DNA from: Actomonas sp051209155
GTDB taxonomy: Bacteria > Verrucomicrobiota > Verrucomicrobiia > Opitutales > Opitutaceae
NCBI GenBank assembly: GCA_051209155.1
Contig: JBPJGB010000001.1
Strand: one strand, 5' to 3'
Length of the DNA stretch: 64,000 nucleotides
Shown here: positions 11,001 to 21,600 of the stretch, in pieces
Layout: each line of letters starts with the position of its first letter
Numbering within the stretch: position 1 is the stretch's first letter
Translations under genes and position numbers: made by a program
Notes under the pieces: generated by a model
The model's database searches: none
What the model was told of the DNA's origin: nothing
What the model saw: only the letters and a program-made list of their open reading frames with translations

Positions 11001-14000
11001 CATTGGTAGGACAGGGCACCTGATCCGGTCGCTTCGACCGAGAGCGACAGGGTTTGGCCGATGGCGGAGAAGGTTTGGCGGGTTGCGCTCTGGCTGGTGA
11101 TTTCCGGGCCGTGGTGCAGTGAGGCGTTGCGGAGGGCGCCGGTGTTTGACCGGCTGGCACTGGCGGCGAAAACGGGACCGAGGTCGACGGGCAGCAATCG
11201 TTGGCCGTCGCCGTTGTAGCCCCAAGTGTAGATTTTGCCGGCGGCATTCAGCGCAAGACCGTGGTAAGACCCCATCTCGATTGCCGAGAAAGGCGCGACG
11301 TCGTTGGGCAGTGCGGTGAGGTTGAAGCTTTCGGAGCCCCAGGTCACGAGGGTGCCGTCGGATTTGCGGGCAACGGAAAACTCGCGACCGGCGCTGATCT
11401 CCACGATGTCGGTGGCTTCGGCCGGGACGGTGGTTTGACCGGAGCTATTGTCGCCCCAGGCGACGACGGTCCCGTCCGACTTGAGGGCGAGCACATGGAA
11501 GTTGCCAGCGGCGATCGCCACCACGTCGCTGAGACCGTCGGGGACGGTGGTCTGACCGTAGGTGGTCGCTCCCCAAGCGACCACCGTGCCATCGTTTTTG
11601 AGGGCGACCGAGGCGTCGCCGCCGGCGGCGATGGCCATCACATCGGTGAGGCCGGCGGGCGGGGAGGATTGGTCCCAGAAATCGCTGCCCCAGGGGGTCA
11701 CGGTGCCATCGGCATTGAGGGCGAGGGCGTGGAAGCTGCCGGCGGCGATCGCGACGGCATCCACGACGTCGGTCGGCGCGGTGGCTTGGCCGGAGCTGTC
11801 GGAACCCCAGGCGGCCAGCGTGCCGTCGCGGCGCAAGGCCACGGCGAACTCGTAACCGAGGGAGAGGGCGATGGCGTCGTCGAGATCGGCTGGGACTGTG
11901 GTCATGCCTTGGCCGTCGTCGCCCCAGACGAGCGTGTCGGTGGCCACGGGGGCGACGGTGACAAAGATGGGGTCGCCGAGGGTGGTGCCTATGGTATTGG
12001 TGGCCCGGATACGGTAGACGCCGCTGGAGAGTCCGGTCACGCTGGTGAGGTCCAGCGAGGAATTGGTGGCGCCGGCGACCTCGAAGCCGTTGCGTTCCCA
12101 TTGGTAGCTGGGCGTGCCGTTGGCGCTGAGGGTCGTGACGCTGAGGGTCTGGTCGGAGCCGGGCGCAAGCACAAGGCGGCTGGTGGTTTGAGCGGTGATG
12201 GCGGGCGGGGCGTCGTTGACCGTGAGGCTCAGCGAAGCGGTGCCGGTGCCGAGGCTGTTGGTGGCGCTGAGTGCGATGTTGAAGGTGCCGACTTCTGTGG
12301 CGCGGCCGCTGATCTCGCCGGTTTCCGTATCGACCGTCAGACCGGCCGGAAGACCGGTGGCGGAGTAGGCCGTGGGGGCATTGGTGGCGACGATGGTGTA
12401 GCTGAACAAAGCACCGGCATCGACGCTGGCTGTGGTCTCACTGGTGATGCCGGGCTCGGACGCGATGATGGTGCCGGTGAGGGTATACTGGCCGGCGCTG
12501 CCGTAGGCGGTGTATCCAGTTGGCGGATCGGCCAGCGGGGTGCCGTCGCCGTCGGGGCTGAGGCGAATGAAATATTCACCCGCCGCGGCTTCGTAGGTGA
12601 GGCTGGCGTTGGTGTCTCCGGCCGGAGCGGCAGAGGCGACGACGCTGCCGCTGGCGTCGAGCAGCTCGAGTTTGAAATCGGTGTTGCCGCCATGGGTGGC
12701 CGTGGCGGCGCGGTAGCCGGTCACGGCGAAAGAGATGGAGCCGGCGCTGGTGCTGACCGCAAACATGTCGATGTCGTCAACATGGGACGTCACGCCGGTC
12801 ACAGAGACAGTGCTGTCGATCACGGAAGCGGCGGCGGCGGTGCCGGTGGTGCTGCCGGCCTCGTCGGTCGCGTAGGCAATGTGGCTGGTGATCTGGGCGA
12901 AGTCGTCCTGGCTGTTGTTGGCGTTGAAATATTCGCCTTTGGAGAACTGGGTGACGTTGCGAATGTAGGCACCGCCCATGATCGGACCCCAAGAGGTGTC
13001 GCCCGAGCCGTGGCCGGTGTAGTATTCGACGCCGGGTTGACCATCGTGGGTCAGGCCGAAGTTGTGCCCGATTTCGTGGGAAATCGCCTCGGCAATGTTG
13101 CGGCTCGAGTTGGATAGGTTGTCGAAGTAGACGAATGCGGGGGAGCTGCGAGTGGCGAAGTCGCTTTCGCCGAAGACGTCGAGCTGCGCCACGCCTCCAG
13201 CCGTGCTGGAGGGCATGTTGACGCCGTTGGCGTCGGTGCTGGCGGTGATGAGCGCGCGGGCGGTGGTGGAGGTGAAGACGGCCGGTTCTTCGGTGGTCAC
13301 ATCGATGTCCCAGGGGGCGTAGTCCTCGGCGACGCGTTCCCAAACAGCGCGGATGTCGGCCTGTTCCGCGTCACTGAAGGTGGTGGGGTCGTCGTCGGTG
13401 TCGTAGGGTTTGCCGATATACGTTTCAGCGCGGCCGTCACCGCTGTTCCAACTGGTGCCGGTCACGGTGTGGCCGTTGAAATCGAGGTAGATGACGTTGG
13501 TGGAACCGGGCCGGGAATGGTAAGCCGGCGGGGTGGCGATGGGCACGGCGGCGGCACTGGAGGTTGCCCGCGCAGTTTCAGGGGTGGGCGCCGTCGGCAC
13601 GGCGGCGGAGGCGGCGAGCGCAGGGGCGGCGTCCGGGTCAGGTGGCGGGATGTCGTTGACGTAGTAGAGGCCCCCGTCGGCGGTGACGCGCAGGCTGGGG
13701 TAGTCCTCGGCGGGAATGGGCAGCCGGCTGAGCTTGCGCAGGGCGCGTTGTTGAGCGGCGGGGGGCAGGGCTTGGAGTTGGGCGCGCAGAGGCACGTCCG
13801 GCAGGTTACTTAGAACGGCGGCAAGTTCGGCGGGCAGCGGCGGCGGCTCATCGGCGCGAGACGCGGTCGAGAGGGCGGGGGATTCTTCCTGATTGGCCGC
13901 GGTGGCCGGGGTGGGGGCAGCCGGGGTGTCGGTGTTGACCGGAGTGGCGGGGGATGACGTGACGGCGGGTGCGGCTTCGTGGGCGGTGGGGGCGGTGGCT

Positions 14001-14083
14001 GGACGCATCAGGAGGGTGATCGCCAGGCAGGCGGCGCCGAGAGCGACGAGAGTTACCAGGAGAAAGCGGCGTGATGTAGGCAT
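8018..14083 (-). CDS. Secreted metzincin-like protease with PPC, He_PIG, RCC1 and Ig domains and EF-hand doublet tag
   Basis: A 2021-residue protein. A hydrophobic N-terminus (residues 6-27) is followed by a Pro/Ala/Thr-rich linker. The metzincin motif HEIGHNFGLTH is at residues 336-346, with a Met-turn near Met369 (GPIMGGAY). Then come a PPC-like domain (420-540), a He_PIG-type Ig (542-620), an Ig (623-708), about seven RCC1-like WG...SGQTTVP repeats (715-992), an Ig, a second set of about seven RCC1 repeats (1080-1350), five tandem Ig domains (1352-1780), a beta-rich module (1782-1903) and the EF-hand doublet (1907-2021). Two seven-bladed propellers are the natural reading. The gene converges on the delta-60 gene with only 9 bp between stops. 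It is probably a surface protease or adhesin; substrate unknown. Confidence 0.9.
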   Translation of the reverse strand: MPTSRRFLLVTLVALGAACLAITLLMRPATAPTAHEAAPAVTSSPATPVNTDTPAAPTPATAANQEESPALSTASRADEPPPLPAELAAVLSNLPDVPLRAQLQALPPAAQQRALRKLSRLPIPAEDYPSLRVTADGGLYYVNDIPPPDPDAAPALAASAAVPTAPTPETARATSSAAAVPIATPPAYHSRPGSTNVIYLDFNGHTVTGTSWNSGDGRAETYIGKPYDTDDDPTTFSDAEQADIRAVWERVAEDYAPWDIDVTTEEPAVFTSTTARALITASTDANGVNMPSSTAGGVAQLDVFGESDFATRSSPAFVYFDNLSNSSRNIAEAISHEIGHNFGLTHDGQPGVEYYTGHGSGDTSWGPIMGGAYIRNVTQFSKGEYFNANNSQDDFAQITSHIAYATDEAGSTTGTAAAASVIDSTVSVTGVTSHVDDIDMFAVSTSAGSISFAVTGYRAATATHGGNTDFKLELLDASGSVVASAAPAGDTNASLTYEAAAGEYFIRLSPDGDGTPLADPPTGYTAYGSAGQYTLTGTIIASEPGITSETTASVDAGALFSYTIVATNAPTAYSATGLPAGLTVDTETGEISGRATEVGTFNIALSATNSLGTGTASLSLTVNDAPPAITAQTTSRLVLAPGSDQTLSVTTLSANGTPSYQWERNGFEVAGATNSSLDLTSVTGLSSGVYRIRATNTIGTTLGDPIFVTVAPVATDTLVWGDDGQGMTTVPADLDDAIALSLGYEFAVALRRDGTLAAWGSDSSGQATAPTDVVDAVAIAAGSFHALALNADGTVTPWGSDFWDQSSPPAGLTDVMAIAAGGDASVALKNDGTVVAWGATTYGQTTVPDGLSDVVAIAAGNFHVLALKSDGTVVAWGDNSSGQTTVPAEATDIVEISAGREFSVARKSDGTLVTWGSESFNLTALPNDVAPFSAIEMGSYHGLALNAAGKIYTWGYNGDGQRLLPVDLGPVFAASASRSNTGALRNASLHHGPEITSQSATRQTFSAIGQTLSLSVEATGSGALSYQWYRNGQAIPLATAADYLKTGTTLPDAGVYWAAVTDDNGTRRSDPIHVLFAPPASEVIAWGLNDSGQTTVPSGLDNAIALAAGTTHALALKADGTVIAWGSNDDGESTVPAGLTDVVHIAAGTGVSYAVKSDGSVVVWGANNFGGGAPPFGLTGVIDLDIRTYHAIALRIDGTVVCWGNSGSGQTTVPADLAPAIDVAVGANTSYALHADGKITAWGYGGNGETTVPDHVTSIAIAGGRYHALALVDGGTIAGWGFQPLANFPGTSSVFYGVSAGEDLSVGLRSDRSVVAWGWTANANGERTVPAGLDAAFAISAGSEFALALQEAPSAPVMLTQPADLTVNAGGNATFSATATGIPAPSYQWRKDGQNIPNADSSSFSIFPVTTADAGAYDVVVTNSQGSVTSASATLTVNFAPIISVQPQSTAVASGTGVTLSVTATGLPTPTYQWRKNGTDIDGATTTSLDLGTVSPTDAAAYDVVITNSVGTTVSDTATLTVQVAPSISAQPESQTVNDGDTVTFSVTADGIPAPAYQWRKDGQNIADANAASYTIAATTPDDAGDYDVVVTNDLGSATSSAATLTVEYAPRFTTHPQSQTVSTGAEVTLTASATGVPSPLSFQWLKDTQPITGANAATLVIASVSLDDAGEYAVVAGNAKGSTRSDAAVLTVNAVPEITAQPATQTTALTGTDVTLTVTATGTPEPTYQWRKDGSDIIDATSASLAFTAITLGDAATYSVVVSNAAGEVTSADAVVSVIEINGTQSTDGYTAGESVTITNTVSYAGPITSLTWTVMPPAAIEGSPWSFVSTSGDIGGVVPTTGDIDVLDWSWSTLPASPFTFSYVLNAPAAAVGDHELTAQLTVNGSLLAMATPDPLTLTEPVTAHSADSNQDLTIDLSELLRVIELYNTRSGTQRTGAYAVDAQTEDGFTPDTSRAVDSPATLSAYHSADADQDSFISLSELLRVIELYNTRSGTTRTGQYHIDPTTEDGFAPGPAPGA
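8021..8365 (-). repeat. C-terminal EF-hand/dockerin-like doublet, copy 3
   Basis: The loops are DSNQDLTIDLSE and DADQDSFISLSE, each followed by LLRVIELYNTRSGT. The linker between repeats is about 60 residues and the protein ends shortly after TEDGFAPG. Confidence 0.8.
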
Positions 14084-14276
14084 GTTGGGTAACGGTTTCG
14101 CGGTGAAGAGGGCGGGAAGCGAAACGAAGACGGACTTCGGTCGGGTAGACCGTCATTGCGCCAGCCGGGCGATCCATTGTCGAGGCAAGGGAGTGGGGCA
14201 GACCGGGCGGAAAGTGGCCGGAAGGTTGTGAATCGCGGGAACGCGGTATGCTGTTACGAAAATCCATCTGATTCCC
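14084..14276. promoter_or_regulatory. Divergent intergenic region
   Basis: These 193 bp separate the oppositely oriented starts of the metzincin protein (-) and the thioredoxin-like protein (+), so both promoters should lie here. I do not see convincing -35/-10 boxes. Confidence 0.4.
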
Positions 14277-14780
14277 ATGCGCCGCCCTTTCTACCTTTCC
14301 CTTCTTCTTCTCCTGTCCGCGTTCCTTTGTCCGGTAAGCGCCCAGTCCGACGTCGAGCAGTTTGAAACCAAACTGGCGGACGCGGTGGCCGGTGAGGGGG
14401 TGACGGTGGTGCACCTGTGGGCGACCTGGTGCCCGAATTGCTGGCGCGAGCACGACAATGACGGCTGGAAGACCTTCATTGAAGCGAACCCGGATGTGAC
14501 GGTGATCTTCGTTTCGGTGTGGGGCAGCAAAGAGGACGATCACGGGGAGCTCGCCAAATACGGCCTCGGTGAGCAGCCCAACCTCCAGATATGGCGCCAC
14601 CCCAACCAATCCCGTCGTGGAGCGGAACGTATGACGACGTTATTGGGGCAAGAGGCCACGTGGATTCCCACGACCTGGGTCTACCGCAAGGGCACGCTAC
14701 GCTACGCCATCAACTACGGAGAGGTGCGTTTCGATATGCTCCAGCAGATGGTCGAGGACGCCCGACCAGGGCAGTGGTGA
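14277..14780 (+). CDS. Exported thioredoxin-like protein (WCPNC)
   Basis: A 167-residue protein with a signal peptide (MRRPFYLSLLLLLSAFLCPVSAQ). The thioredoxin fold is shown by LWATWCPNCW with the redox pair Cys52/Cys55 and a probable cis-Pro131 in WIPTTWVY. The CPNC active site and envelope location suggest a TlpA/ResE-like thiol-disulfide role, perhaps keeping secreted cysteines reduced or delivering reductant. It stands alone, divergent from the large metalloprotease gene and followed by a long non-coding stretch. The partner is unknown. Confidence 0.85.
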   Translation: MRRPFYLSLLLLLSAFLCPVSAQSDVEQFETKLADAVAGEGVTVVHLWATWCPNCWREHDNDGWKTFIEANPDVTVIFVSVWGSKEDDHGELAKYGLGEQPNLQIWRHPNQSRRGAERMTTLLGQEATWIPTTWVYRKGTLRYAINYGEVRFDMLQQMVEDARPGQW

Positions 14781-14910
14781 GGCTTTTGCCCAACGAGCCC
14801 AGTGTGGGTCACACGTCGTTTGAGCGGGTGATCGGCTGAGCCTTTGCATCTCCTGGGGCGGCGAATTGGGGAAGCCTCCAGTCAGGAAGTTATTCACAAT
14901 ATAGCTGCCT

Positions 14911-15070
14911 ATTTTTACATTTGGGAGAGATGTTTATAGGGTTGTTTACCCAAGTATAAACCGGTGTTTACAACTGGATTTAGGGGATTTTCCTAAAATG
15001 GATCCATTTTAAGGAAAACTTATGGTTTTTATGGGCGAGCGATGCGGGATGGATCGCGAAATGTAAAAAT
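14911..15070. repeat. 12-bp inverted repeat pair bracketing a palindrome
   Basis: ATTTTTACATTT (14911-14922) recurs exactly as its reverse complement AAATGTAAAAAT (15059-15070). Between them lies the 14988-15018 palindrome. Confidence 0.6.
14988..15018. repeat. Long AT-rich palindrome
   Basis: The core TAAAATGGATCCATTTTA (14994-15011) is a perfect 18-bp palindrome. It is extended by TTTTCC on the left and GGAAAA on the right after one bulged A. It could be an operator for a dimeric regulator, a cruciform or an element remnant. Confidence 0.7.
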
Positions 15071-15262
15071 TTGGTTTAGGCAAAAGGATTGACCATCCTT
15101 AGATGGGTTTTCATATCCCCCTATAATTCACCTATTTCAGTGCGGTCTTTATCCGCCGCGAGGGTAGTGTTCGTGTCGTCCAGTCGTTCCCAGTCCAATT
15201 CGTATTATACTGAAAATGGGAACCAAAGGAGCCCTTGGATTAGTATCAATAATAGAAAACGT

Positions 15263-15276
15263 GCTTCTATAGAAGC
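15263..15276. repeat. 14-bp perfect palindrome
   Basis: GCTTCTATAGAAGC is fully self-complementary, within the AT-rich island upstream of the giant gene. It is a possible operator. Confidence 0.45.
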
Positions 15277-15500
15277 TCGTGCAATTTGCAACTCAGGGCT
15301 TATTCGCGATTCGAGCATTATTATTGGCACGACGAATACAGGTTCGAAGCGCAGAAATCGTTTCCCTCTTCGGCGGCGGTGCGCGCGTCGTGAGGGTGTG
15401 ATTGGAAGATGCCGCGTCGAGTGGGATGGCGGTGAGTTTGGCAAGGCAGGCGGGAAGAGGGTTGGCGGATTGAGGACGAGCGAAATGCCTGGGGTTCAAG

Positions 15501-15519
15501 GGCGGGAAGTCTGCCCGCC
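15501..15519. repeat. Divergent REP-like hairpin
   Basis: GGCGGG and CCCGCC arms surround a 7-base loop, followed by GTATTTT. The arms match those of the REP-like palindromes at 43915 and 44833, but the inner stem is not conserved. Confidence 0.35.
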
Positions 15520-15697
15520 GTATTTTCGTTGGCTCCCGGTTTTCTCCACCGGGGATCCCCTAGGCTTCCGTTCGCGCGATGGCGCCGGAAGGCAGCGCCC
15601 CCGCTTTGGGGGTTCCCGGTCCGGTGCCTCAATTGGCGCGTAGCCGCTCCGTTTCAGTCCGTCGCTTCATTTTTACCCGCCCCTTCCCCTCCTCGCC

Positions 15698-18600
15698 ATG
15701 CTCCACCACCGAACGAATTCGCATCCGCTTTCCACCCCTTGGCACCGTTGGCCGACGCTGATCGCGCTCACCCTCAGTATCGGGGCGAGCGTGCTTCTCG
15801 CCCAGCCGCGCATCTATTGGCTGGATGATTTGACCGGAGTCGCCGGCTCGGTGGAGGCCGTGGCAAACAACGGCGACTTGGTTGGACGTGGCACGGGCAC
15901 TCAGTCCTCGCCAGGGTATCTGCGACGATTTGCCTCCGGTGAAATTGTGGTTGGATATCCCTCGGGCGTCGCCCAGCCGTTGGCGATCGATAGTGCCGGC
16001 GTTCATGTCGGCACGGGGCGGCAGGCCCCCGGGGGTTTCGCGGAATGGTGGGATGGCGCCCAGCGCTGGGGCGGCCTCAATGACCTCGGTGAGCCATTGG
16101 TTGCTGGTGGCTCCAACGTCACCGGGTTTTCTTACGACGGCCTGGTCGCGGTAGGGTATATCACGGGCAACACCAGCGTCCTCAAAGAGGCAGGTTTTTG
16201 GGAGCGGTTGGGCGAGAACACCCTGTCCCTGAGCCTTAGTCTTTCGACGACCAACAACCACCACTGGTTTGCCGACGGGGTCTCCGGTGACGGGCGGTAT
16301 ATGGTGGGCACCTACAATCTGGGCAATGGAAACCGCGCCTTCCGCTGGACCCGTTCCGCCTCGCGGGAGGACCTGGGATCCTTGGGCGGGGGTGACTCCA
16401 CGGCGGCGGCGATCAACTGGGATGGCTCGATGGTCTTGGGATCCAGCGAGACCACGGATGATGCCGCGGACCAGTTGTTTGTCTGGACCGAGATCGACGG
16501 CATGCAGGCACTTCCGTTTTGGGATGCCAATGCCACGATTTCGGACCCGATTGGCATGTCGGGCGACGGGCGACTCATTCTCGCCAACGAGTCTTATGGT
16601 GCGAATCCGCTGATCTACGTGGATGGCGTGCCGCATCTCTTCCAAGATTACCTCGACGAACTCGAGGCGACCGGTCGACAGGAAAGACTGGTCACAGGTT
16701 TACACGCAATTTCGCCGGATGGTCGTTATATCGTAGGCTCGGGGCTGGTTGGCGGCGTTCCACGACTGTTCCTCGCCGATATGGGGGCGGCCTACCGGCC
16801 GGTTCATGAAAACATCTACGCGCAAGTGGGTGAGCAGATCGCCATATCCTCCGGCCAAGACCTTCAAACGGACCACAAGTGGTATCGCGATGGGGTGGAA
16901 GTGGAGGGGCAGACGGGCGAAACCCTGATCATTCCCGTCGTGTCCCTTGCCGATGCGGGAGCCTACACCTTCGCCACCTTCAGCGAAATCGACGGTTGGG
17001 TGTTCAGCGCGCCGGTGCAGCTCCACGTTAGCGAAACGGGCGCCACCCCGCTGCCGGAGTTTGGCCAACGTCATCCCTTTGGTGGTCCTGCCGGGAACCT
17101 GGTGGATGTCTTGCACGACCAGAGCAATGGCGTGTTTGTGGCTTATGGTCGGGGCGGCTTGGTTTACACGTCGACCGATGGTGTGGCTTGGAACCGCAAA
17201 CCCGATAGCCCCTTCAATTACCCGCAGGCCGGGGCGATGCTCTGGACCGGCACCCAGTATCTCATGGTGGGCGACCAGCCGTCCGCTTACGTCTCGACCG
17301 ATCTGACGAGTTGGACGGAGGCGGGCTCCTTTGCACAAGGCAACAAGCACGCAGTGGCTCAGGTGAACGCCACCCTCGTGGCCGTCGGTCCCAATGGATC
17401 GATCGAAAGATCGGTGGACGGGGGGCAGTCGTGGTCGGCCGTGGAATCCGGCACGACGTCATCCCTCAGTGCGATTCACTTCGGCTACGAAGGCTTTTGG
17501 GCGATCAGTCGCGATGGCACGGTGGTGAACAGCAATTCGCAGACTGGCATCTCGTGGAACCAGGTCACCCTGCCGGAAGGTTATCAAAACCGACACCTGA
17601 TCGGCTTGGGTCGAGGTGTGGGAGACGACGTGTGGATCGTGGGATCAGACACGGTTCTACACTACCAGAACGGCACGTGGGATGTCGTTGAAACCGGCTA
17701 CGCGGGCAATTTCTCCGATGTGCTCTACACGGGGCAGATTGTTCTAAGCACGTGGGAAGGCACGGTGCTGGCCGACGACTGGGATGACCTCACGACTTGG
17801 GCAGAAATCCCGATGCCTGCCGTCAACCGGGGGACGTCCCTGCTCGGTTTGGCAGGCGGAAGTGGAGGCGCGGCGGTGGTCGCAGTGGGCAACGGTGGGA
17901 CGATCTTCCGCTCGACTGATTCCGGTGCCGGTTGGGAATCCGTCGGCACCATCGGTGCTACCAATGAACTCTTTGATGTGTCCGTCGTTGACGGCGAATT
18001 CCATGCGGTGGGCAGCAACGGCGTCATCCTCACCTCCCCCGATGGCCGCAACTGGTTTCAGCGCCAGTCCTTCACCGGTCACTGGCTGAGCGACGCGTTC
18101 CAGTCCGGCGGTTACACCTATCTGCCGACCAATTGGGGCAACGTGCTGCGCTCCCTCGACGGGGAGAACTGGGATGACATCGAGACGGGCGATCACTTCG
18201 CCAACAACGGGCACGCCCTGGCCAATGGTGAGATTTTGCTCGTCGGCGACAACGGCCAGGTGCGGCGTTCGAGCGACGGCAGTGTCTGGTCGACGGCGCA
18301 GATTCCTGGAGCTGACCAGAACCTGAGCGCCGTCGCGGCACGAGGGGATCTGGTGGTCGCGGTCGGGGATGCCGGCGGGGTGTTTGTGTCTACGGACAAC
18401 ATCAACTGGACCCGGCACGACCCGAGTCCGGGCACCAACTGGCGCAGCGTGCGGGTGATCGACGGCGTCTTCTTCATTACCGGTTACAATTCGCAGCTCT
18501 TCGTGTCCACCGACGGCCAATACTGGCATGACTTGTCCGACGACCGTCTGGGTTGGGGCATCAATGACATCGTGAAGGGACCCGATGGTTACTATTTCCC

Positions 18601-21600
18601 GACGGGCACGGCCCACACCGACGTCACCAAGACGAAAGATTTTCAGCAGATCGAGGGCGTGGCGCATATTGGTAGCGTGGATCTGCGTCGCGCCGCGGTG
18701 GCCCACAACGCGATGGTTCTGGTAGGCGAGGGCGGTGCGATCTACTCGACCGATCTGCCGGACATGGGCATCGTCCCGTTCCTGCAACAGAATCTCCCCG
18801 ACCGCGTCGATACGCTGCTGGGAGACACCCTTTTCCTGCAGGTTTTCGCCACCGGGGCTGAGCCTCTCACGTATCAGTGGACCAAGGACGGCGAAGTCAT
18901 AGCGGGAGCGAACGGCCCTATGCTCATCCGGCCGAATGCCGGCGAGGACGACGCCGGTGATTACATGGTCACGGTGACCACGGTGAACAACGACCCGGTT
19001 GAATCAAACACCGCAACCGTGAACGTCGCGGCCGATCCGGCCATCACGCGCCAGCCACCCTTCATGACTCTGGTGGAGTTTGGTGGCAGTGTGTCCCTCT
19101 CCGTCGCCGCCGATGGTGCCCTGAGCTACCAGTGGTATCGGGACGGGGGAGACTTGACCGGCGCAACCGGGCCGACGTTGTCGCTGACCGACGTCAGTCC
19201 GGACGACAATGGCGCTTACACCGTGGTGATCGACACCATCAACGGGCCGCTCACCAGTCGGGCGGCCCACCTGATCGGCTACGCTACTCCGGATGACACC
19301 TATCCGAACATCGACACCATCAGTCCCGATCCGCTGATCGGCACCCTGCAGAACGTGATTCACGACGGTTCCCAGTTCGTGGCGATCGGTCGCAGCGGCA
19401 AGCTGGTGACCTCCACCGACGGCATCAATTGGGGCGCGGGTCCCGACACGCCGGTCGACTATCCCGAGGGTCTTGCCTACGATGGCAGCAGCTACTTCAT
19501 CGTGGGCGACCACAATCGCTTGGTGCGCTCCGCGGACCTCGACACCTGGACCGACCTGCAATCGAACACCGACCACGCGCTCACTGGCATCGGCTTCGCC
19601 GGTGATCTGCTGATCGCGGTTGGCAGCAACGGCACCATCGTCACGTCCGCCGATGGCGGCGACACCTGGGCGTCCGCGACGTCACCAACGGGTGAATACC
19701 TCCACGAGGCGGGCGGCACCAGTGGCAGCTACGTGGTCGTGGGCAACGGCGGCACGATTCTCCATTCGACGGACGGCGGCACTTGGAGCCAGATCACCGC
19801 TCCGGAGGGCTACGGTCACCGCGAGCTGCGCGACGTCGAATACCTCAATGGGCAGTTTGTGATCGTGGGCACGGAGGGTGCCGTGCTGACCTCGACCGAC
19901 GGCGTCAATTGGACGGTCCGGGCCAACGAGATCGGGGCGTGGTTCGACACCGTTTCCTTCGACGGCACCCGGTATTGGCTTTCCCATTACACCAGCTCGG
20001 TCTTCTTCACCACGGACTTTTCCAGCTTCACTGAATCCTACCCCCAACCGATTGTGCCGGGAAGCGGCTTCACCGGGGTGGCGTCACACGATGGGATCAC
20101 GGTCCTGGCTGGCGCGGGTATGAACCTCTTCACCTCCTCCAACGGTGGGAACTCCTGGACCTCCGCCGGTTCGCGGGGCGGCTCCAGCGAATTGCGGGAA
20201 GTCGTGCGCCTCAACGGCGAACACGTTACGGTGGGCAGCAACGGCCTGCTGCTGACTTCGCCCGACACGCGCACCTGGACCCAGCGGCAGGACCTCACGG
20301 GTGACTGGCTGCAGGGCGTGGTGTATGGACATGGTCAATACGTTGTCGTTGGCCATCAGGGCGTCATCCTGGCCGGTCCATCCCTCGACGAGCTGCAGTT
20401 CCGGCGCGACGAGAGCGATTGGCGCAATCTCTACGCGGTCGCGGTGACCGATCGGGGTTATGTGGCCTCGGGCTTGTCGGGTCACATCCGTCATTCCACC
20501 GATGGGGTCAATTGGGTCGCGGTGGACGTGCCCGGGGCGACCTCCGACCTGTGGGGCATTGCCGCGATCGGCGACACTGTGGTCACGGCGGGCAACAACG
20601 GGGAGTTTTTCACCTCCACCGACGGCGGGCTCACCTGGACCACCAATTCGATTAGCAACAACGGGAGCTTCCGCCGGGTGCGGGCGATTGACGGCGCTTT
20701 CTACGTCATGGGTGAAAACCAGGCCTTTGCGGTTTCGGTGGACGGGCTGACGTGGCGCGAGATTTCACTGCCGTGGATCACCTGGTCCATCAATGACATG
20801 ATCAAAGGTCCGGACGCCTACTACTTCGCCATGGGCGGGCCGGAGGGTCGTCTCGCCCGGATGCCGAGCCTCGGTGATTGGAGCGAGGTCGATGGGATCG
20901 ACTACGTTGATCTCTTCTCCCTGTCGTTCAATCCGGATGGTTTGGCGCTCGTGGGCGAAGGAGCTACGATCGCAACCTCGTTTGGTTTGCCGACCGCACC
21001 TGACGGGCTGGCGATCCAGCGGGGCCTGCCTGAGATCACGACCTATCAGGCAGGTGAAGACTTCCTCTTGCAGGTCTTCGCATCGGCCCCCAGTGGAGAG
21101 CTGAGTTTCCAATGGGATCATAACGGAACCGACATTCCGGGGGCGACCGCTGCGGTTTTGTTCCTCGATGACGTGGACACGGCCGACCTGGGAACTTACA
21201 CGCTGACGGTCAGCGGGGGCGGGACGACCGTGACCGCGACCACCACGCTCGCCGAACCCGTGGTGCCGGAGTTCACCGCGCAGCCGGAAGGCGGCTCGGC
21301 GACGATCGGTGGCGAGCTGACCCTCGTGGCGGAGGCCACGGTGAGCGGCGGAGCTGTATCCTATCAGTGGAGACACCAAGGGATCTGGTTGGACGGCGAG
21401 ACCGGACCGTCGCTGACGCTGGCCAATCTCCAGCCCGGCCAATCCGGTTACTACGACGTCGTCGCCTTCGGCGGTGGATCGGACATTGCGTCCGACTCCG
21501 TCTACGTCGAGGTGACGCCGCCGCTGCCGGTCGGTCCGCTGCGCTTGGACCCGACTTGGGATGTCGTTCTGGAGAACGCGGGCGGCGCGATTTATGACAT

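Larger units (their letters stand above)
14781..15697. other. Non-coding region with AT-rich island and palindromes
   Basis: No credible gene lies in these 917 bp. From about 14880 to 15350 the base composition turns clearly AT-rich against a GC-rich genome, then returns to normal. The island holds an 18-bp perfect palindrome, a 12-bp exact inverted repeat, a 14-bp palindrome, one DnaA-box-like TTATTCACA (14890-14898) and several TGTTTA motifs. The last 200 bp would contain the promoter and leader of the giant 15698 gene. Confidence 0.7.

Noticed and set aside
11201..13117. Plus-strand open frame of 638 codons
   Set aside because: It is antisense to the metzincin/RCC1 gene; its repeating GGDGHH-type composition mirrors RCC1 and Ig codons and has no domain.
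14880..15120. Chromosome replication origin
   Set aside because: Only one exact DnaA-box-like site is visible and no dnaA, dnaN, gyrB or parAB genes are near. AT-richness alone is not enough.
15089..15643. Possible 184-codon gene in the AT-rich island
   Set aside because: Composition changes abruptly from Ser/Asn-rich to Arg/Gly-rich along its length, with no signal, domain or ribosome site. It reads as intergenic DNA.
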